64,000 nucleotides of DNA. Source: Chamaecrista fasciculata (lineage: Eukaryota; Streptophyta; Magnoliopsida; Fabales; Fabaceae). The translations under genes and the position numbers were made by a program. The DNA is taken from the NCBI GenBank assembly GCA_003254925.1, contig QANZ01044994.1, positions 66,186 through 130,185 of the forward strand, read 5' to 3'. The notes under the pieces are model-generated. The model was not told the DNA's origin. It saw only the letters and a list, made by a program, of their open reading frames with translations, and did no database searches. Numbering within the stretch: the first letter of the stretch is position 1; every line of letters starts with the position of its first letter. This document shows positions 26,301 to 37,517 of this stretch, one piece after another.

Positions 26301-29300
26301 TCTTCCCCAGCCATTGGGGTTCATGGCATTCCTCTGATTTATCCTGCACATAAGAAAAAAATAGGGTTACTCATCATTTAACGAAGTGGCCTCTTGTACT
26401 AGGGATCATTTCCTACTAAAACCTGATACATATGGAAAGAAAGGTATAGTAGACCCAACAAACAAGAATATAACATGGGTGAAAATAACACATTTAACAG
26501 GTAATGAGTCTTAACCCATTACCATTCCACACATTCTATGAAATGGATTGTGTTGGTTTCCTTGTTGATAGGAATTAGTGGCTACTGCTCTATTTATTTA
26601 TTTGTTCCTAGTTTTTAGGCATATTCAGTTATTTAAGCATCTATTCAAATCGGTAAGCTTAGAGGAATAGGGGATCATTATCCATGAATCAACCATGTAA
26701 ACTTTTGAATTTGAAAGAACGCTTTCTAGATTTGGAAATATTTCTCTAAATTCTGTTTTATCTTTCTTTTTGAATTTGAAGAAATATATTTTAGATCCTG
26801 GAGATTATTTCTCATAATCTGTTTTATCTCTTTTTCTTTTTCTTTCTCTTTCTACACTTCCTTAAAATTCCCAACTACTGGGTTCCTATCATGTACTAGA
26901 TAAAATGTATGTCATGTCAGAGAATAAATTATAACTTTTAAGGAAATCATCAACAAGCAAGAAATTCATACATATGAAACTATGGTCGTTCAACATATGG
27001 AGGCTTCAATAGGATTTGCACAGACTTCAAGATGTTATGTGTTTTAGATCCTAGTAATGGAAAGTGTTGCTGAAACAAGTTTCTGCAGAAGAAGAAGCCA
27101 GTTCATAATCACCTCTGATTCTTCATCCTTCTTTTCCCTCTTCTTCCTTTCTTTGATTTTATCAGGTGATACAATAGCATTCTTGACATTGGATTTATTT
27201 GTTGAGGGAACAAAGAAGAAAGCATGGTCTAGGCGCATGGGCCAACCAATACTGAAACAGTCAGGCAACCTGTATATAGAAAACAGATGTAAGAACTTGA
27301 ATAAACAAAAAACCTGTTTTTGCACATGAAAGCAAAAGCAGAAGCCAGAAAGGATATGGTTAAAGAGAACAATTGACCAGAAATATTCGTTCAGATCATC
27401 ATAGTTTCTCCATGAAGAATGGGCAGCTGTCCCTCCTAGGCTGTTTGCAGCTTCCTTTGTTTGAAAACAAGTTAATAATATTGGAGAAAAAAAATCCAAA
27501 AGAAAGGATGAAATGAGATTAATATTGTACCTCTTTAATAACCTTGTATATGGGGGTGATAACATTGTTAAGGAAAGACTCAGGTTCTCCTCCATATGCA
27601 GGCATGACTTTTTCCCATGTTGTCAAGCTAATAGCACCACTTAAAATACCATGTAATTCATATGCCATCTTCAAAAAAGAAAAGCACGGAGGATAATAAG
27701 CTAGAGAATAATCAAATAGAAGAAATATCATGGACAATTTCATTCAATAAAGACTGCAGAAATATTTTATCAATAAGTTTACGACATTTGACATGAAAAA
27801 CATGTCAAAATAAAATCCTAGCACCAATGTGTTATTAGGATATGGCTTTAAAGATTGGGCTTCTATTTTTCAAGTATAGTCGCATGTACATGCACCTCTC
27901 TCTTAGCACTCTATAGAGGGTTTAAGAGGCTAACTAATTAAGTCAGTATCTCCTATTTCAGATTGTTAAATAAAGAAACTAGTAAAAGCTATAGTTTGTC
28001 TGCCCAAGCTACCCATTTTTTCTATTTTAAATAACTTCTTTTTGAATAAAGTTTAAAAAAGCTTTTAAAAAAAGTCTACTGAAAGATTAACAGTTTCTGA
28101 GGAAAAATCATTTTATATATATTTTTATTGGTATTCCAGAAATAATCTGTGTTGGGAAAATCTTTATAAAGAAGTGTTTTTGAGTATCAAACTAGGAAAA
28201 AGGGTACATATTTAAGAGGGTAGAGGAAAAAAATTGGAGGTGATTACAACCGTCTTCAAAAAAAATATCTTTCTACTTCCACTTCTAAGGACTCCAATTT
28301 TCTGCTTCCTTCCCATAGCAGAAAAGCTACTTCTGCTACCACTCAATCTCATAATGAATACTTCTTTAAAAAATAAGCAGCTTATCCATCCCCAAAAAGC
28401 TTGGCCAATCAAATTGTAAGTCATATAATCTAACAGGTATTTGTGTAGTTTTGATATACCTGGTGAAAGATATAGCAGAGACATTCTGGCATGAATCGCA
28501 AATTAGCAGCCTCCCCCCATATGAGCAGGTAAAGTCCTATATACAATATTTTATACTGTTGGGCATCCTGTTTCACAAAAGGTAAACTGCAAAACAAGTT
28601 GTAACATACTTACTACATGATACAACAGAAAATCTGAAATTAAAATGAAATAGAATACACACAACAGGAACAGTGAAGTGGAAGAAAAATACACTCCACA
28701 CACATAGGTATACCACCTTATCGTGTTGAATGTTGAGTGGATGAGCTAATGAAAAGCACACCTCCCTCCCCTCCCCCACAAAACCCCCCCAAAAAAAGGG
28801 CTCTGTTGAAAGTGACAAGAGAAATAGATAAGTTAACATACCGTATGTTGCTTTTTCTTCCCAAAAATTTGCACCAGTTTGTATAATTTTTGAAAAACTT
28901 TCTCATCAATTCATCAACACATCCTTCCCCTAACTGATAAGATAAAAGTGATATAAATTACAAAGCCAAATATGAGGAAGTAAAGCCAGAAGATGCAAGT
29001 TCTATCAGAAATGCACCTTTAAAATTGATGTCTGTTTTTGTGATTGCCGAGTTTGCATGTTGGCTAAGAGTAGAATCAGATGCTCTCTTTGGTTGGCCAC
29101 ATTTGCTACCTAATGTAAGACACAAAATACTAAAAACTCCGGAAAGACTAGTTCAAGCAATCGTAACTTACACTAGTATACCAATTGTATTTAAATTGGT
29201 AATTATAAAGTTTAAATAGTGCAATAAAATAACCAAACCCAAACAATGAAAATCAAAGTCTAAAACTAACTAGAATGTCTAACCTGGAATCCAAAGCAAT

Positions 29301-31043
29301 GTTGAAGAAAATCAAGTAAATCTAAAAAGGCTCCATTTTTCTTGAATTCTTGAGGTGACGGTAAACCACGGGTATTGCGAAGAGCTGCAATAGCAGCCTT
29401 AATCTGCACCAAATCCCTAGACAGTCAGTTTATTATTTCAACAACTCAGCACGACTATCAGAGTCCACGGAAAATCTACAGAAAGGAAGGAGAAGAAGGG
29501 AACTGAAAGGAAATGTGACATCAGACCTCAGGCTGCTGCATAATTGCATGCTGCATGCCTCCTTGCTCAAGTGGCAGAATGTTGAACTCAGATTTTTTGT
29601 GTATATCATTTCCTTCAACAAGTACCTAATAAATTGAATTAAGATGGTAAAATGTTCATTTCGGACTAAATTATGTCATGAAAAATGACTAAAAATAGAA
29701 GTAAGAGATCTAAAGAAAAGAAAGAAAGAATTGGAAAAACCTGAGGACCGGCGGCATTTGTAACGGTTTTTAACACCTCAAACAGAACAGAAGCTATGTA
29801 GCGTGCATTTATCAATTTTTCCCTATGGCTGTGAAGATGAAACATCACAAAAGCTGCCTAAGTAAGCTATATAAAACTTTTAAGAGAAAAGTTTTTTGAA
29901 GAGGAAAAACGGTGTATTGATTATTATATGCATAAATACCTATGATCTAAATCAAATGTTTTACCATGCTCCATAAAATAATCCCTGTAGGCATGATAAA
30001 CACGTTTAAGTTCACGACTATCACTCTTGTCCTTCCTTTTCCTGAAAGTAATTTGCTCATCCTGCATCATAGTTCACCAAATCCAAGGACATTAACATAT
30101 AAAATTGAAACAGAGGAAGTTAGTATACATTAATCCTTACACCCACAATATAGCAGTATCTGAAAAGGAAAAATTTTGAACTAACAAAAATTGTCATTCA
30201 TATTATATGTTCTTCTTGAGCATACTGGCAGTCAATCCAAACTGGAAAAAAGTAATAGATTATGACCAAAAAACCCATGAATTCTCTTAAAAAAGGAATT
30301 ATTATCTTTTGTTACAATTATATTATATCTGGAAGACAGGATTCTCAAATTAGCCCCTGTTCTTGGCATCATATGCTCCAACATTCTTCTTTACCTGTTC
30401 AAGTCGCTGAAGAAGTGAAGTTTTGAATTGTCGAACACCCCTTCCACTAGAATTCTTGTCCAATGTGTGTGCAATTACAAAGGCATGAAAACGGCCTGCA
30501 AATAAGAATTACTAAGACAAAGTAAAATAAACCATTTGTTGACTTTAGTCAACCATGAATATCATTTCTGGGCTAAGCAAAGTTAATTAATCATTTAACA
30601 CTTCTATTATATCCATATTTGATCATGAGCAGCTAATGCATAATTATAGAAAACAAATATAAAAGAAACTTGTAACAATAATAAGAAAGAATCATCCATA
30701 ATTCACAACATCAAGTACTTGAATCATAAATATATTATTGTTACTAAAACTTACAGAGATAGGCGACGCGAGGCTCCTCCCTCTCAATCAAATTGGCGAC
30801 ACGAAGAAACCTTTGGATTTCGGAGCCGAAAATGGTGGGCAACCTTTCACTGTCGAAAGGCTCAGGAACATCGTCGAAGGGTTCGGGAACATCGTCGGCA
30901 CCTGTAATGGCCAATGTGACATGAGGTCTTGCGTAAGACGTCTCGCCTTCTTCATAGCAAGATTCACCGAAGCGGGTTTCGCGAAAATGTGGTTCTTCGA
31001 AATGGTAGTCGTCGATGGGTTCTGCGGGGACAATCTCTGACAT
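14344..31043 (-). CDS. CALS8: Callose synthase 8 (glucan synthase-like), 41 coding exons, 1981 residues
   Basis: This plasma-membrane GT48 enzyme makes (1,3)-beta-glucan from UDP-glucose. Exons in transcript order: 30755-31043, 30395-30495, 29940-30061, 29741-29828, 29527-29625, 29284-29403, 29017-29109, 28842-28933, 28460-28586, 27531-27668, 27378-27454, 27113-27269, 26218-26343, 26001-26118, 24329-24657, 23630-23682, 23443-23503, 22888-22969, 22765-22814, 22407-22493, 22189-22320, 22016-22107, 21862-21946, 21608-21768, 21374-21497, 21185-21276, 20920-21103, 20512-20663, 19948-20054, 19739-19861, 19584-19652, 19292-19460, 19094-19205, 18529-18648, 18338-18453, 18101-18184, 17756-17868, 17431-17660, 16218-17066, 15071-15256, 14344-14580. 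Every intron is GT-AG and the sum is exactly divisible by three. The N-terminal domain follows residue 65, and an FKS1_dom1-like region lies near 300-420. Membrane segments cluster near 530-800, the cytosolic catalytic loop spans about 800-1560 (PENQNHA near 1355), and C-terminal membrane segments span 1560-1960. The N-terminal signature and length (Arabidopsis about 1976) favour CALS8/GSL4 over other family members. No break was seen. Confidence 0.95.
14640..14970. repeat. Foldback-like repeat in the last CALS8 intron
   Basis: Inverted phrases surround a central palindrome: 'atacattttggttcct' near 14730 pairs with 'agggatcaaaatgtat' near 14825, and 'tttagtccttc' type phrases pair with 'aaggactaaaa'. 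No target-site duplication was identified. It resembles the 'ggtcct' foldback MITEs elsewhere in this window but is decayed. Confidence 0.5.
15722..16173. mobile_element. MULE-type foldback MITE (452 bp) in CALS8 intron 39
   Basis: The flanks TTGTATAAA (15713-15721) and TTGTAAAAA (16174-16182) match at 8 of 9 positions. The ends are inverted repeats, and both arms share CAAACTATGGGGTAAG about 25 bp inside the termini. The element has no coding capacity. Its right target duplication ends 35 bp from the splice donor of exon 39 (the exon boundary is 16218). The splice site itself is intact. Confidence 0.8.
30852..30893 (-). repeat. In-frame 21-bp tandem duplication in CALS8 exon 1
   Basis: The heptapeptide DVPEPFD occurs twice in succession (residues 51-57 and 58-64), encoded by two near-identical 21-bp units. 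It lies in the variable, acidic N-terminal tail before the conserved SERLP block, so it is unlikely to affect catalysis. Confidence 0.85.
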
Positions 31044-33490
31044 GGCTGCGAGCTCAAAAACCTAGGGAACGAGCGAGAAGGCGAGTATAAATGTGGCACG
31101 TCGTTAATCTTCCCCATTTCTTTGTGTTTGCTTAACGAGGTCTTCTTTGGTGACCTAGGCGACTTTTTCAGTGGTCTGATTGGAAACCAATCAAAAAGAA
31201 AAGCTACAAATCAATGTGATCTTTTGCTTTTGCTTTTGAACCTGGTTTTGGTTTTTCTATTGCTTTCTTTCACTCTCTCTGTATCTGTGAATGTGTGGAA
31301 TGTGTGTGTGAGTGCGAAAAAAGCAGAAACAGAGTGAGTGAGTGATTCTGCTTTTGAGAGTGCAATTGGCGGAAATAGAATATTGCGTTTACGTGTGAGT
31401 GTGAGACACTTGCGTGAATCAAGAGGGACGCAGATTCATTCTTTATTCTTTAATCTAAACCTAATTCCTCTTTTTTCGTCACAATAATTCTTCCTTTTTT
31501 CTTTTCTGCTTTTACACTTTTTCTTTTTAAAACTTTTTTCTATAGTCTCCTTCATCAATTTCTCTCACGTTCGTGTTAGTTTTCCTTCAAGTAAAGCAAG
31601 CAAATTTAACCAACACTTTTCTACTTGATGAACTAAAGTCTTTCTTTAATTAGAGTAGCTAGGCTTATCGATCTAGTTCAAGATAGAGATTTTTTAATCA
31701 TGATAGTTCCTGTAAGAATGTGTCACACAACAATAGTGCTAATACACTTTTAATACAATGATCAAATGTTAACATGGTGATTCAACAAGTATGAATTCAT
31801 GCTTAATTAGGGTTGATTAGAGTATATATATATATATATGGAGAAGTTGAATTGTTTGAAGTCGATATTAATTTTTCTTGATTTCTTATCCGTATTCGTT
31901 ATAAGAGGTAATTTTGCTATAAATACTATAAGATATTAAATGTGAGCATCTCTCCAAATAAAAATTCAAACTTAGATTCATCACATTTTGAAAGACTAAC
32001 ATTCTTTGTTAAATTCAACCACATCGATGTTTTAAAATCAAAGGATTTGGTCATTTAATGTTTTGTGTAGCGTACTTATAAGTACCACATAAGGATTTTA
32101 AGATGAGTAGATGATACATGTGACGTGAAGTGTAGAGAGAAAAGAACAAGTAGAGAGAAAAAATGGGTTTCACTGGTACTTTCTCTCTCTAACCTATTCT
32201 TATCTCTCTCACTCTAACCTATTCTTATCTCTCTCAGTACTACATTCCTAAAGTACTATAAATTATCTAAATTGGTGATTTGATGAGACTATGAGAGACC
32301 ATCTTAAAATTTATCATTATTAATAAGTGGTTTGTCTTTCACTCTTTCTTCTAAAACTGAATGTGTATTATATAAATATCTAATAACTATCGGAAAAAAT
32401 AACAACTTTCTTGTGCTTACTCATCAAAATACTACTTTGGAATGATTAAGTCAGCCCATCACAATAGCACAGAAGAAGATATAGATTTGACGTAGGAATT
32501 AAGAACTTAACTTAATTATGAAGAGTTCAATAGATTATTAATTACATTTGAGATTTTGTATAAATTCAATTCAATACCTTCGAGAGTCATAATCGGGATG
32601 GTATAATAGAGTACTCGATGTCAAAAGCTTTTTTAAAACCCACTATTTAAATTTCAAACCTATGTTCTTTCAATAAAGTTTCTTTTTGTGACAAAAGAAG
32701 CTTTATAGAAAGTTTTGGAACATGATTAGACAATGTTATACATAATATACTATGAATCAATAGAATATTGATGACATTAAGTCATTCATTAATTCTTAGA
32801 ATATGCAAAAGCAAGAACAATTGACGTTAAAATAGAAAGAAGTTACCTAATTGGCGAATTGCAAATGTTCATATTGGGTTGCCACTAATTGTGACTGATA
32901 TCTAACTATACTTGGAGTTTTAAAAATTGGATCTAATATACTAGTTTCGTAGCCACTCGGTTTTTCAATTAGTCCGAACTGAACAAAACATCGGTTCTCT
33001 ATTCAACCAGTCAAATTGGTCGATTTAGTCCAATTTTCAAAAACTATAAAATTAGGCTTACTAAAAATCTCTCAAAATGCATAAGCACAAGGGCTTACAG
33101 TAAGTGCATTATGTGTATGTGAATATATATACTACTTTATTTTATGTAAGTGCTGAAACAAGGGCTTAGCACACAGAAATTAAGATAAGACAAACATGAC
33201 TAAAAGTATGTTTGTTCATCTTTTAATTATTGTACTAAATGTATATACTGATTTATTCCTTAATTCATTATTGTCCTAAATACAAAACTCATAAATTAAA
33301 GTGGAAAGATCATAAAAATGTATACCCTCTTAATTAACTTGTTAATGAGCAACGAGTTAGGTTTTGCAGCCTAATTGGTTTGAGGATAAGGGTTGAAAAG
33401 ATATCAACAATTAGCAGGAGGTGGCTAGCTAGAGGAGCTCTTAATTTTTAAACCAGAAATTGATGTCAAGTGTTGTGCTGAATTTATTAT
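31044..33490. other. CALS8 upstream region and AT-rich spacer
   Basis: Bases 31044-31560 contain long pyrimidine-rich and CT-repeat tracts likely to include the CALS8 promoter and 5' leader. I could not pick a TATA box with confidence. Further on there are an (AT)n run near 31825-31840 and short tandem 'acctattcttatctctctc' units at about 32200-32240. No gene is seen. Confidence 0.4.
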
Positions 33491-33499
33491 ATGTTGGAA

Positions 33500-34060
33500 T
33501 ATCTGTGTTAGAAAATAAGATAGTGAAAATGTCCCAAGAGGGGGGGTGAATTGGAAACTTTAAAATCTTTTCCTGAAAATTCGTTCCTTGAAAAGCTTCC
33601 AGAGGAAGTATGACAGTTCCTTATACTTAGAAGAGTATATTCAAAAACTAAGTTGTTCCTGAAAATATATTTCCTTGAAAAAGCCTTGTCAGGAAGTTTG
33701 ACACTTCCTTGAACGTACTTCCTTGAAAAATATTGTTAGGAAATAACAATGTTCCTGGACGCAGCTTCCTTTAAAATCAGTGTAGAATAAAATGTTCCAG
33801 AAGTGCGTAAAAACAGTTTCCTTAACAAAAATAAATATTCAGGAAATGTAAAGAGTTAAGTTAAGGAACAAACACACCAAAACTTTTAGTGGTTCAAATA
33901 AGGGTATGATCCTTGATACGGAAATTTCCCTTATCCTACATCCACACCTCTAACCAACCAGCTAGAGGTCTCTTTATATATTNTAGTGGCGACAACCAAT
34001 AGGTCGTTGTTGAACTTTGACACCGATAGAAGTCTAGCAAAAAAAACAATAAAAAACCTC
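33500..34060. repeat. Retroelement-like repeat fragment with an unresolved base
   Basis: The phrase 'tcccaagagggggggtgaat' near 33532-33551 is common in plant LTR-retrotransposon non-coding sequence. It is followed by repeated 'aatgttcct / ttccttgaaaa' units (33570-33850). I found no termini or coding domain. Base 33983 is N. Assignment is tentative. Confidence 0.35.
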
Positions 34061-34924
34061 CTCACCCTGTAAAAAGAAAAAAGTCAAAAGACTAGTTTTT
34101 TACTAGTCTTACATTTTACCTTCATCTCAATCTAAACTAGAATCACATATTCATATGTAGCTTGTGGAAGTTCCTACACTAGCACTACAATTGCATAGTC
34201 ATCAACATTCACAGGGTTAACAAAATACCTTGTAATAATAGCATGCATGTATTTTCATGTATAGATACATAATATTACTTGTCCCAGATCAAACTAATCA
34301 ATCCCAGAACATATACTAACTTAGCTTGAGGGTATAATAGTTACTGTGTTTTATTGTATTCAACATATGCCAACTTAATTTGATTGGTAAATAGAAATTT
34401 TTTGGGTTCAATATATATATATATATATATATATTTTTGATATTTTGAGGTTTATGCCATTACTATGAAGAACTTTTGGCTAAGAATAGTGATGAGGTAA
34501 TTTTGATTGCTTACTACAAAAGAGTCATTAGGCGAAAATTGACCGTGGTGTACTATAAGTCTTTGTTCTTGTTCTACTTAATCCGTGTATGTTTTGGAAA
34601 CTCATGATATTTTCAAATTAAATTAAGTTTCTGGTGTTTTTTTTAAACAGTGGCCGGTAAACATTCCTGCAGATGAGTTCAAGAAATAATTATAGAATCT
34701 GATCGATTTCCAATTTGTTTTGCTGTGTAGTGCTATCTTGTAATGTAGATTATTAATTCTTTTTATTTGTACGTTTTTTTATATAACATAATATAATTAG
34801 GAATGATGAGATTTTTCTTAAATTTTTCTGATTTATTACCTTTTTTTATATTTTTTTATATTGAGACTTTTTCTATCATATATGATTTGAAAGGCAAGGA
34901 GAAAGTTACAAATCTATATAAAAT

Positions 34925-35555
34925 TAGCGTAGTTAAATGGACCGGCCTATTACGAGCCAATCCATTTATAAATGGTCTTAAATTTTAATGCCCATACCCG
35001 CCTGTTTTAGCCCATGGGTAAATAAGCTAGCCCACGGACCAAATTTTTTATTTAAAAAAACTTATTTTATAGTCTAAAAGAAATGTTAACAACAAAAAAT
35101 ATAAATTTAATAAATCAATTTTATATTTAATTATTTAATAGTTTTTCTCTTCCATTATATTGTTCACAACCACACTTGTATTTGATATTGAAGGTCTTTT
35201 TGGCTTTGAAAATATGTTTTAAATATTTTGTGTTTGTCTTTTAAACATTATTTTAATAAAAAAATATATTTTAAGATGAAAATAATGTAAAATAAAAATA
35301 TAAAAATATTAATTAAAAAAATTGACAAAAAGAATATATATAAATATAATTTAACCTGATTGTAATATAAAAAACTAAAATGAAAAAATTAAGCAAGTCG
35401 GCCCGCCCCAACTCATCATTTAACCCGTGAGCTAAACGGACTAGCCCATTTAAGCTCGCATTTAAACGAGCTTATTTTTTATTTTTCAAACTCGCTCATT
35501 TAACGAGCGAGGCGTGTCGACCCGCGGTCTACGGGCCCAATTGACCGTGCTAATT
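34925..35555. repeat. Inverted-repeat element with 'gcccgc/gagct' arms
   Basis: The left end TTAGCGTAGTTAAATGGACC resembles the reverse complement of the right end (TTAGCACGGTCAATTGGGCC). The arms carry phrases built on 'agcccacgg', 'gcccgcccc' and 'gagctaaacgg', common in plant dispersed repeats. The core is AT-rich and non-coding. No clean target-site duplication was identified, so class and exact limits are uncertain. Confidence 0.45.
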
Positions 35556-35635
35556 ATAGTATAAACTATATAGTAATAGGGAGTAAAAATTAACTAATGA
35601 GAAACAAAATCGTTGTGAAATTAGATTTTATTTTA

Positions 35636-36060
35636 GGGTAAATTACACTTTGGTACCCTGTGGTTTGAACCTATTTCACTTTGGTACCCTGTGGTTTGAA
35701 ACTTGACACTTTGGTACCCTGTGGTATTCTCCATTAACACTTTGGTACCCTTTGGAGCTATTTTGTAATTTTAACCATAACAAATTTTGCAAAAATTACA
35801 TATTGACCCCAAAAAATTTTCAAAAAAGTACAAATAAGTCCCTGGATACATATTATATCTAAAATGAAAAATTTAAAATTTTTTTGGGGTCAATATGTAA
35901 TTTTTGTAAAATTTATTATGGTTAAAATTACAAAATAGCTCCAAAGGGTACCAAAGTGTTAATGGAGAATACCACAGGGTACCAAAGTGTCAAGTTTCAA
36001 ACCACAGGGTACCAAAGTGAAATAGGGTCAAACCACAGGGTACCAAAGTGTAATTTACCC
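35636..36060. mobile_element. MULE-type foldback MITE (425 bp), GGGTAAATT family
   Basis: The perfect 9-bp target-site duplication tttatttta lies at 35627-35635 and 36061-36069. The inverted ends GGGTAAATTACACTTTGGTA and their complement are essentially perfect. Each arm carries several 'ctttggtaccctgtgg' units in series. Two other elements in the window (37240-37508 and 49022-50887) share this terminus. It lies 132 bp past the stop codon of the gene at 36192-36707. Confidence 0.95.
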
Positions 36061-36191
36061 TTTATTTTAATTTTTCTATATATGAGGCTAGATTAAAGTA
36101 TATATATAAACTTTAAAAGGCAATCACATAAAAAAAGAGAATTGATTTACAATTATGCTTGTGACTACTAATTAATGTGTAATTGCCTCAA

Positions 36192-36707
36192 TTACATGGA
36201 ATCATAATAACTAATCTCTTGCCAAACTTGATGATTGTTGTACCCATTCAAGTTATTATTACCAACATCAAAGAACTCAGCATTAATCGCCTCCATCTCA
36301 TCTCCATAATGGTTGATGCACCAGCTCCCTTGATCCGACGGTGAGGAAGGCACCACGTCCATATCAACCCATCCCACCTCATAATCACATGGACCCCAGT
36401 AATCCTGGCCGTCCATATGTCCCATGTCTCTCAATAGAGCAAAATCCTCTGTATTGCTCATGGATTCAGATTCCATAGACATCGAATCAGGACCGTCCAT
36501 CATGCTAGTATTGATTTCAGCCTCAAGTGATCTGATTATGCTATCTAATCGATCATCATCATTATCACTATTATTATCTCTCATATCATATGGCCCTTCC
36601 TCCATCAAGGACATCAGAAAACCACCGTCGATTTCGAAGACTTCCATCCCATTGACCTCATCGTCACCGTTGATGAAAGCCAAGTTTTCACACACTTGAG
36701 AAGCCAT
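36192..36707 (-). CDS. Small acidic plant protein of unknown function, paralogue A
   Basis: This is a single-exon frame of 171 residues. I chose the Met at 36707, not the longer frame from 36896, because the upstream extension contains the TATA-like box and lacks similarity to the paralogue at 43362-43865. Both proteins begin MAS.V.EN and share a hydrophobic block (FLMSLMEE here), an acidic helix (DDRLDSIIRSLEAEI), a W.(V)DM block and a QEIS motif near the C terminus. The protein is strongly acidic and Met/Asp/Asn-rich. I see no signal peptide, membrane span or DNA-binding domain. I do not recognise the family; a short regulatory or adaptor protein is only a guess. The conserved blocks between diverged paralogues argue that it is a real gene. 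Confidence 0.8.
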   Translation of the reverse strand: MASQVCENLAFINGDDEVNGMEVFEIDGGFLMSLMEEGPYDMRDNNSDNDDDRLDSIIRSLEAEINTSMMDGPDSMSMESESMSNTEDFALLRDMGHMDGQDYWGPCDYEVGWVDMDVVPSSPSDQGSWCINHYGDEMEAINAEFFDVGNNNLNGYNNHQVWQEISYYDSM

Positions 36708-37239
36708 TATTATTGGTACAAAATTAACACAAATTTTGGGTAATAGATCTAAAATAAAAGTAGTGATTATAGATAGATATATATAGAAGAAAGAAGGGTA
36801 TGTATAAGGTTTATATATATGATGAATGCTTGGCTTGTATGAGGGCGAAGAAGGTATGTGAGAGTTATATAGGCTCATAGAAAGAACCATTATCACTTGA
36901 ATAAATAAATAAATTAAAAGGGGATATTGTACTCATATCATTTCATTTGATGATGGAGCCGACACCCATGTGCACATGTGTGCATAAAGTATACAGTAGT
37001 TAGGATTTATATATATAAACTAAATGATTAAGTATTATTTAAGACATTTATTGTCAGCTATAGTGATTAATTTTTAGATTCGCTTATAAGAAATTCAATG
37101 TGAGATAATTAGAAGATTATTCCATACCTAAAGTGAATAATCAAACTCTTGATATTTAATAAAGGATAGATAAGTTCTTTCTACTTTATTATATTCCTTG
37201 TATATATATTACTAACGTTGAATAATCATTTGAAAATAA
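36708..37239. other. Upstream region of paralogue A
   Basis: It contains the TATA-like box at 36865-36873 and an AT-rich 5' leader. Beyond about 36900 I see only AT-rich spacer up to the MITE. Confidence 0.4.
36865..36873 (-). promoter_or_regulatory. TATA-like box of paralogue A
   Basis: On the minus strand the sequence is CCTATATAA, about 160 bp upstream of the chosen start codon. The second paralogue has a similar CCTATAAAAAGG box at a similar distance, which supports this as the core promoter. Confidence 0.55.
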
Positions 37240-37508
37240 GGGTAAATTATATTTTGGTATCTTATTTTATGAACCGATTTCACTTTGATATTATGTTCTT
37301 TCATGATTTGTTATCATGTTCTATTTTTTATAGGGTATCAAAGTATTAACGGTGCAAATAACAATGTACCAAAATGTCACTTTGAAAGAACAGAGTACTA
37401 AAATGTTAACAGTGTAAAGAATTTAACATGGTACTTATTATTTTTGAAAGAACAGGATATCAAAGTGAAATTGTTCTATAAACAATAATACCAAAATATA
37501 ATTTATCC
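37240..37508. mobile_element. MULE-type foldback MITE (269 bp), GGGTAAATT family
   Basis: The flanks TGAAAATAA (37231-37239) and TAAAAATAA (37509-37517) match at 8 of 9 positions. The ends are inverted copies beginning GGGTAAATTATATTTTGGTA and resemble those of the 35636-36060 element with more divergence. Internal phrases such as 'ggtatcaaagt' are in the opposite sense on the right arm. It has no coding capacity. Confidence 0.8.
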
Positions 37509-37517
37509 TAAAAATAA

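Noticed and set aside
36708..36896. 63-codon N-terminal extension of paralogue A
   Set aside because: It overlaps the TATA-like box, and the paralogue starts at the equivalent MAS.V.EN position.
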